A DNA stretch of 64,000 nucleotides, from assembly GCF_000224145.3 (NCBI RefSeq), contig NC_020172.2:814921-878920 (forward strand), in the 5' to 3' direction. The translations under genes and the position numbers were made by a program. Below the pieces are notes generated by a model, which was not told the origin of the DNA, made no database searches, and saw only the letters and a list, made by a program, of their open reading frames with translations. Position 1 is the stretch's first letter, and the number at the start of each line of letters is the position of its first letter. Shown piece after piece: positions 57,880-64,000 of this stretch. Origin of the DNA: Ciona intestinalis. Its lineage: Eukaryota > Chordata > Ascidiacea > Phlebobranchia > Cionidae.

Positions 57880-58458
57880 AGGCGTAAGTTGTGTGATTAG
57901 GATGTGTATTATCACCCTGTATTTGTTTTATTTCTAAAACCAGAAGGATGAGGAGTTTTCTGTTACTTAATGTGTTAAGCCAACCACTTTTAATTTTAAC
58001 GTATACCTGGAGTAGACGGCCATTTTCACAATAAGAAAGCAATGGTAAATTGTGAACAAAAGATCAAAAATGGTAGCGAATATGACATAACAGAATTAAT
58101 AATGTGGTTAACAGCAGTCTTATTCTAAAATTGGGGGCCTAACTTAATCTTTAATAACTTCGCCTGCAACTAACTGTTCAATAACTACAATGAATTAAAT
58201 TACCACTTTCAAATATTTATGTATTCACACTTGAAAAAACAAAGAATATATCTCGCAGAAGTCCACATGAAGCGCTGTACAAATAATTTAGGAACTCTTA
58301 AGTTTAGCATGACAACATATATATCACTATATATTTTTGTTGAGAATTTTTGGAGAACATTTATAGCAAAAGGAAACTTTGTTTTTGTATGCGTGACCAG
58401 TGACTTTGTTATGATCTAAATTACATTTCTACCAGGTAAACATAACACTAGATTGAAT

Positions 58459-60493
58459 TCACTGCGCTGCTGGTTTTGGTGAGGCCACCTCTGCTGAATT
58501 ATGGCTTGCAAGCATCTTCTTTAATTCAGCAATTGCCAAACCAGGATTTAAACCCTATATTAAAAACATAATTAAAACTTTGTTAATTTACTTTATTAAT
58601 TGTCTTACCTTTGGACATGCTTTCGTACAGTTCATTATAGTATGGCATTTGTAAAGTGAAAAAGGATCATTCATTCTGTCCAGTCTCTCTTTCTGGTATT
58701 CATCTCTGCTATCTATAATCCACCTGTATGCCTTAAAATAAATATTAAGTTAATCTCTATTTTTACCACAATACCACTAACACAAAAACAAATCAATATC
58801 TGCACTGAATGAACGAATGTAATAATGTAATTTATCCATCCCGTTGTAGCAGGGCAACGATAGTTGTTTTAACACAGGTGTTTAGTTTTACACACCTTGT
58901 GCCTGCCTTTGACTTATGATGTTTGTGGGTGATTGTTAAACATCAATGTGGGTGATTAGTATAAAAACAACATTTCACTTACTTGCATTAAAACTGCAGG
59001 GCCAAGGTATTTGTCTGAACTCCACCAATAACTTGGACATGAAGTGGAACAACAAGCACAGAGGATGCATTCGTATAAACCATCTAACTTTTGCCTGAAA
59101 TTGTTACAAAAAATATTGGTCGAGTTTTTATTATTAACCTTTGAGGTTAAAACTGACCTGTCTGCTACAGATTGAAAGTTTTCTTTTCCAAGTTTACTTG
59201 CATCTTTCTGCTTCAGGAACGGTTCAATAGAGCGATATTGTGCATAGAAGTTGTTCATATCCTACACAAACAGCAGATTAAACACCTATTGAACACTACA
59301 ACATACATACATGTAATCATATTTAAATCTTAAAAAAATATTAAAATTTCATATATTTATATATTATATGAAATTTATGTCATTTATTTAATAGAAGGGT
59401 TTATACTTACTGGTACAAGGTCTTTCACCACATACATATGAGGCAATGGATATATCTTGGTTTTCTTTGACAAGTTGGTATCAATTCTCCTGTACAAAAC
59501 CATAATCATAATTCATGCATAATTATTAATTACACAATCATTCTTTACTTACGCTAGGCAAGCCAGGGTGTTAGTACCACCAATGTTCATTGCACATGAA
59601 CCACAGATTCCCTCTCTGCATGATCTACGGAAGGTCAAAGTTGGATCTTGTTCGTTCTTTATTTTGATCAGAGCATCAAGAACCATTGGACCACAACTGT
59701 GTTAGAAAAATTCATAAGATACTTCATTATAGAACGAGGTTATTTGGATGAAACATTACAGAGCAGGATATTGTTAGCTGTTTGTTTGGCCTTTATTCAT
59801 TATGGCCTAGTTTATGAAACATAGCATGTGACATGTTCTATTAATATTTTGATGGCATCTCTGTTTGGTGTGCTTAAACTTTATGTGTTTTTTACAACAA
59901 CAACTGCATTGCTTTGATCTTACCACTTCGAAAACACAATTGGGCATTTTTCGTCAAGCGCTCAAACACCCTTTTGTTACCACCACTATACACGTAAAAC
60001 TTCACATACTCATTTAAATCCACTTGATACTTGTGCATGACAGGGAGTTTCATGTCACCCTCTGCTTCAGGATTCCATCGGTAAATTGAAAATGTTTTCA
60101 AACGCTGATTTTGTTCGGTTGTTTGGGCAGCAGCTGTTGCTGAACAACGCAGAGTCTAAAAGACAATTAAAAAGTTAATTTGTTTAATAATTACAAAGTT
60201 TACAACTATTGCATTCTTGTTTTTCTTCGTACAGTAAACAAAAATATATCTATTATGCAGATTATAGCAACAACAATAATCTTATAGTTACTCAAGAGGC
60301 TAAAGAGTAAAAAAGACTTGACTTAACAAGTTAAACAACTAGGCCAAGAATCAAACAACATATACAGTATGTTAAATACATACAGGTATTTGAAATTTAC
60401 ATAAAATAAGACACTTACCTGAGTGGTTAAAAGTGACAGTACTGGAGACGAACTTCGCAACACTGTACGAGAAATTCGAAGTCCAGACGACAT
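58459..60493 (-). CDS. SDHB: Succinate dehydrogenase iron-sulfur subunit (SDHB)
   Basis: Mitochondrial complex II subunit that carries electrons from FAD in SDHA to ubiquinone. Eight exons: 60493-60419, 60155-60010, 59696-59553, 59489-59411, 59261-59158, 59094-58983, 58731-58609, 58554-58459, giving 292 residues in frame (human 280). The first 40 or so residues ([20 protein letters not shown]...) are a basic, Ser-rich mitochondrial presequence. The 2Fe-2S ligands lie in [17 protein letters not shown] (about residues 95-111). The 4Fe-4S ligands lie in [17 protein letters not shown] (about 190-206), and the 3Fe-4S/4Fe-4S region in [14 protein letters not shown] (about 249-262). All family cysteines are present. 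The exon 2 donor AATGA/GTATG restores the conserved V-D-L-N-x-C-G-P-M-V-L. A degenerate SINE sits in the intron at about 58,815-58,940. Confidence 0.98.
58815..58940 (-). repeat. Degenerate SINE 3' end in an SDHB intron
   Basis: Tail-like GAATGAACGAATGTAATAAT and then AACGATAGTTGTTTTAACAC and CACCTTGTGCCTGCC, in the order seen in other SINE copies. Confidence 0.55.
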
Positions 60494-61117
60494 GGTTGTT
60501 ACAGTTAAGATTCCCTTTTGCAATTATATTAATTCAAACCTGAAACTGGTTAGTTTAAGTTTAAGCAATACTTGTTAAATATCAATATAATTATCTTTTT
60601 GCGTGCAGTGTATTAGTACCCTCTATGTTACGTAACTTCTGTTGTGTAACAGGGGACAGAGGTTAACTGACGTGTTAATGCACGTTTCAGCAAGTCGTGT
60701 AAACTATTTACTTAATAATTGTCCGTATAAAGCGTAAATAAGTAACCACAGTATTAAGATTTATGACTAACCAAAAGTAAAAAGAAACTCGACATGTTAC
60801 ACCAAAGGTCTGTGTTGCTGCTACGGGCAAAATTGGTGCATGAATATTGTATACATTAACTCGGGAGCCAACGGCAAAATTGTCTGCTCATTTAATATAC
60901 AAACAGCGTTAATCAAGGAGTATAGGTGTAACGGGTTTCTGCCTTAGTTGTCCGTATTGTTGGAACAGTTTTAAAGCATACACGGAGCTGACTACAGTAC
61001 GTTACAAAAGCAACTGAACATCGCACAATGAAACATCATCTACTGTCATTGAGGAAGTTTGTTATTATAGAGGGGAAATAAATTGTATGGGTGGTAATCT
61101 GTCTATATAACAGTGTC
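60494..61117. other. SDHB upstream region
   Basis: No gene seen. The palindrome GTTACGTAAC at 60627-60636, about 135 bp upstream of the SDHB ATG, is a possible bZIP site. Confidence 0.45.
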
Positions 61118-61207
61118 CCTTCGATAGCTCAGTTGGTAGAGCGGTGGACTGTAGTTGGTTAACCTTTAGAAATCCATAGGTCGCTGGTTCGAATCCGGCT
61201 CGAAGGA
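61118..61207 (+). tRNA. tRNA-Tyr (GTA), intron-containing
   Basis: CCTTCGA/TCGAAGG acceptor stem, intact A and B boxes, anticodon GTA. The intron is GTTGGTTAACCTTTAG-like. First unit of a second 185-bp tandem pair. Confidence 0.96.
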
Positions 61208-61302
61208 CGTTTTGCACGTTGGACCGCCATTTAAATTGCAATTTTATCCTAATATTTGATTGACACATGATAAGTACGTCGTTGCGTATCCATGGAATCG
61301 CC

Positions 61303-61392
61303 CCTTCGATAGCTCAGTTGGTAGAGCGGTGGACTGTAGTTGGTGAACCATCAGAAATCCATAGGTCGCTGGTTCGACTCCGGCTCGAAGGA
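61303..61392 (+). tRNA. tRNA-Tyr (GTA), second copy of the pair
   Basis: Starts exactly 185 bp after the previous copy. The B box has one change (GGTTCGACTCC), still a good match to GGTTCRANYCC. Confidence 0.95.
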
Positions 61393-61480
61393 CGTTTTGG
61401 CAGTACGGGCACACGTTTAAAATGTCGCCTGTTCCACAGCATTTTCATTACCACATAACGACGTCCGCGATTTGTATGTG

Positions 61481-61681
61481 TATAGTAGGGTGGGGGTGAT
61501 GAGACGCCTTTTTATTCTACTTTCTCTTCTTATTTGGAAGTAAACAAAGAACTTTCAAAGAAATATGAAACCGTAGGCTACTCTCACAACTCCCATAGAC
61601 CGTTGTTAGATGTTTCAAACACGATCAGGATATTTAGATAGCATGTGCTAAAAATGTTCCATCTTTCCCCACAGTAGTATA
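61481..61681. repeat. Inverted-repeat MITE-like element
   Basis: Left end TATAGTAGGGTGGGGGTGAT, right end TCCATCTTTCCCCACAGTAG then TATA. Directly abuts the next copy. Confidence 0.8.
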
Positions 61682-61830
61682 TAGTAGGTCAAGAGAAGAC
61701 GGGACACCTTAACAGTTAGTATGTGGGAGTCGGAGGTTTTATATTTATTGGAATTTTCTTTGTTTACTACAAAATATGGGACGACAAAATAGAACGAAAA
61801 TGTGTCCCATCTTTCCCCATCCTACTATAT
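61679..61830. repeat. Inverted-repeat MITE-like element, adjoining shorter copy
   Basis: Left end TATATAGTAGGTCAAGAGAA then GACGGGACACC, right end GTCCCATCTTTCCCCATCCT then ACTATAT. Shorter interior and opposite interior orientation to the abutting copy. Confidence 0.8.
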
Positions 61831-61839
61831 TTATACCTT

Positions 61840-61926
61840 CGATATAGCTCGGTTGGTAAAGTGGACTCTAGCTAAATATTCCTCACAAATCCAGACATCG
61901 CCGGTTTAAATACGACCTGAAGAATG
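61840..61926 (+). pseudogene. Decayed tRNA-Tyr relic
   Basis: CCTTCGATATAGCTCGGTTG, then GGACTCTAGC and GCCGGTTTAAATACGACCTG align with tRNA-Tyr, but the anticodon arm, B box and acceptor stem are degraded. Confidence 0.7.
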
Positions 61927-62354
61927 TTTTTTGTACCAAACAAAGAGCATAATGAATGCACCGAGAAACAACACCGTCAGATTTAAAACTATGTGCCCCA
62001 AATCGCGTTTAATTCGGAGCAAATTTTATACCTATTACAATTCACTGCGTTATTTAATACAAGCGTATATAGTGACAAATATTTATTGCAATTAATAAAC
62101 TAGTTTAGCAAGTTTTATTGAGACGCGAAAATATTTTAACGTAGACGAACTAGCCTAAGCATGCCCCCGAAGTCGCCATCTTTAACTGCATTGCTAAGTA
62201 AACTAACGCGTCGAGTTTTTGTTGCCACGACAAGACGAGCAAAGTTATAAAAATCGCCCACCTTATATGGGTTAAAGTAAGATAAATCACGAATAAATCA
62301 CGATATATAGAAGGGTACAAAAATAGATTAAGTTGCGGTATTGCTTAAAACCTC
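61927..62354. other. Short AT-rich spacer, 3' of moonraker
   Basis: No feature beyond the probable moonraker 3' UTR on the minus strand. Confidence 0.4.
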
Positions 62355-64000
62355 TCAAATGTGAGAGCTCAGAGCAAGTGAGGATTCTTCTACAATTTGA
62401 GAAATTGTGGAAAAAGAAGATGAAGGATCAACTCCGGATGCGAGGGATTGACTGGGATCAGCAAATTCTGATTCAAATACATGTTCAACGTAATCATCAC
62501 ATAAACCATCGAGTTCATTCACAACTTCAGAGATCACTTGTTTCATGACGTCTTCTGAGAGTTCTTGTACGATTTTCCAAGGGTTAAATGCACCCTTTGG
62601 TTCATGGTATGTATGCTTTAGGTAATTGTTGTATTTGGCTCTGTTTGTATGAATGGATTCGGCTGTGTCTTTGTTAAGGGTTAATTTGATTGCATTTGAA
62701 TTAGGAGATGGTTTAGTAGATGATGTAGGAGACATATACAATGTGTGAAAGCCAGGTTCTTCTTGCATAAAACGAACAGAAGGTTTTGAAATTTCTTCTC
62801 CTTTAGCACAATCTTTGTTGGTGAAGCAGAGAGGTTGTGGAGAAGAGGTTCGAGGCTCCTCAGTGTTGTCAGAGCTAGTCCTGTTATGTCTGGGTTCAGT
62901 TGTTCTTAGTTTTATATCTTCATATTGTATTGTCTCCCATCTTTTTCGTATTTCTGTCTCTTCTTGTTCCATTTGCTCAATTTTTCTGTACATCGCTTCA
63001 CATGTTGGCTCGTTAGCCATGCTCTGCAACAATTTTGGTTCATACTCATGTTTATGAACCTCTTTTGCTGTGTCTGCAAAAAAGTCCTGCAAAATTGATG
63101 CCACAAGCCTGTCCTTTAGACCTTTTTGTTGTTGCTTTCTTTTATCGGTTTCGGGTTTTTTGAAACCTCTTCTTCTTCTTTCTAATTGCTTTGGTTCAGT
63201 TTTTCCAAAATAACTATCCTCTGTGCCTGAGCTCGCAGTAAAACTGAGCCAGTTTTCATCGGTATCAGATGTATCATTGTGTAAAGCTCGCACAAACTCC
63301 TTTTGTTTTTGTTTGTTTTTCTGACAAAAAATTGGCGAAGTTGCTGCATCGCGTAGTGTTGCTTTCTCAACCTTTTCCGTTGGAAGCTGCCTTTTTTCTC
63401 TAGGTTTCTGCTGAGTTGATATATGTGAAATTCTCAATGGAGTTGACAGTGCTTGACAAAAACTTCTTTTTGCAGGGGACCTGTGCATAGAAAGAAACCC
63501 ACTTTTCGCTGGTTGTTGCTGATTATACCGTTTTATCAACTTTTCTTTCTTAACTACCCCTTGTAGTTCCCGCGCAAAGTTCTTAAACTCGCTTCGGTGA
63601 CCAAAACTTTCTACTTCTCTGCTTAGATCAGCAGTTGAAGTAACTGCATCTTTCGAAATAGGACGACTCTTACTTTTGGGTTGAACTGGTTCAATGATCC
63701 GTCGAATATGATCTTCAAAATCTGGCTCCTGCTGAAATCGGATATGGTTCTGCTTGTTTCTGTGAGATCGGAAAGCAGGCACTGGTTTTGGGGGTTTGGA
63801 TAGTTTAGGTTTGTTGATCTTGCCAGCTCGGGCATAATTCCCAGGCATCTGTACTTGGACCTTCTTTACAAACCTTTCATCGAAATGTTGCTGATGTTGT
63901 TTTGCCTTCACACTTGGTTTTGTTGTGTCTTTCACAGGTATCTCATTATTATTCCACTGAGAGTTGCTGACATCCATTTTCGCTAACTGAATAGCCAACG
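62355..64000 (-). CDS. KIAA0753: Moonraker / KIAA0753 (OFIP) ortholog, C-terminal part
   Basis: Centriolar-satellite and centriole protein that in vertebrates works with OFD1 and FOR20 in centriole duplication and cilium formation. One open segment runs from the window edge to the stop at 62355, about 548 codons without an intron. The 5' part of the gene lies beyond the edge: the frame stays open there, so the internal Met codons are not a proven start. Family blocks: MYRKIEQMEQEETEIRKRW then ETIQYED, matching the human [20 protein letters not shown]; and HEPKGAFNPWKIVQELSED, then NELDGLCDDYVEHVFESEF, matching the human GSFNPWLIAESFSEELVDE...ELQDMCEDYAEAVFTSEF C-terminus. The rest is basic, Gln/Lys/Ser-rich and probably disordered. 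The assignment rests on remembered human sequence. Confidence 0.85.
   Translation of the reverse strand, partial: LAIQLAKMDVSNSQWNNNEIPVKDTTKPSVKAKQHQQHFDERFVKKVQVQMPGNYARAGKINKPKLSKPPKPVPAFRSHRNKQNHIRFQQEPDFEDHIRRIIEPVQPKSKSRPISKDAVTSTADLSREVESFGHRSEFKNFARELQGVVKKEKLIKRYNQQQPAKSGFLSMHRSPAKRSFCQALSTPLRISHISTQQKPREKRQLPTEKVEKATLRDAATSPIFCQKNKQKQKEFVRALHNDTSDTDENWLSFTASSGTEDSYFGKTEPKQLERRRRGFKKPETDKRKQQQKGLKDRLVASILQDFFADTAKEVHKHEYEPKLLQSMANEPTCEAMYRKIEQMEQEETEIRKRWETIQYEDIKLRTTEPRHNRTSSDNTEEPRTSSPQPLCFTNKDCAKGEEISKPSVRFMQEEPGFHTLYMSPTSSTKPSPNSNAIKLTLNKDTAESIHTNRAKYNNYLKHTYHEPKGAFNPWKIVQELSEDVMKQVISEVVNELDGLCDDYVEHVFESEFADPSQSLASGVDPSSSFSTISQIVEESSLALSSHI

Larger units (their letters stand above)
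56953..58458. other. Spacer between SLC6 and SDHB, repeat-bearing
   Basis: No gene seen. It contains an (AT)n tract at about 56,982-57,006, an inverted-repeat element copy (57,053-57,190), two short tandem duplications (57,223-57,302 and 57,829-57,879) and a SINE copy (57,450-57,690). Confidence 0.6.

Overview
The window looks like nuclear DNA of a tunicate, most likely Ciona (C. intestinalis/robusta). It has chordate-type orthologs with many short introns, AT-rich spacers, and numerous copies of a roughly 200-bp inverted-repeat element whose ends read TAGTAGGGTGGGGGAAGATG. The species call is inference from the gene set, gene compactness and repeat style; no database search was possible.

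Layout. 1.2-11.2 kb, minus: a KANSL1 ortholog (NSL histone acetyltransferase complex) of about 18 exons, one partly hidden in an assembly gap. 11.2-16.4 kb: no supportable gene. 16.4-18.6 kb, minus: FAIM and then SNRPD3. 19-22 kb: several short repeat elements, then a small minus-strand secreted-peptide gene (21,019-22,024) with a signal peptide, an Arg/Trp/Tyr-rich core and an acidic tail split over three microexons. This has the layout of a tunicate antimicrobial peptide precursor and is the most interesting item here. 22.7-24.2 kb, minus: an unassigned open exon, a tRNA-Tyr, and the 3' part of an unrecognised gene with two PP1-docking-like motifs. 29.6-34.3 kb, minus: an SLC6 transporter of the SLC6A15-A20 type whose last two exons recur almost identically across a gap (27.6-28.7 kb). 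36.1-39.2 kb, plus: SLC35B1 with two alternative first exons. 40.3-42.3 kb, plus: FBXO45. 43.8-47.2 kb, minus: golgin-45 (BLZF1). 47.5-48.0 kb: tandem tRNA-Tyr genes. 50.0-57.0 kb, plus: a second SLC6 transporter, of the GABA/taurine/creatine type, with a possible nested minus-strand coding segment. 58.5-60.5 kb, minus: SDHB. 61.1-61.9 kb: two more tRNA-Tyr genes, a relic and two repeat copies. 62.4 kb to the right edge, minus: the 3' part of a moonraker (KIAA0753) ortholog.

The genes are mostly single-copy housekeeping functions (chromatin, splicing, respiration, Golgi and centriole structure, ubiquitination) plus two membrane transporters, so there is no single pathway. Splice sites were placed by eye. 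For FAIM, SLC6 (both), SLC35B1, FBXO45, BLZF1, SDHB and the secreted peptide, the exon lengths sum to an intact reading frame. KANSL1 has one unresolved one-base phase conflict.
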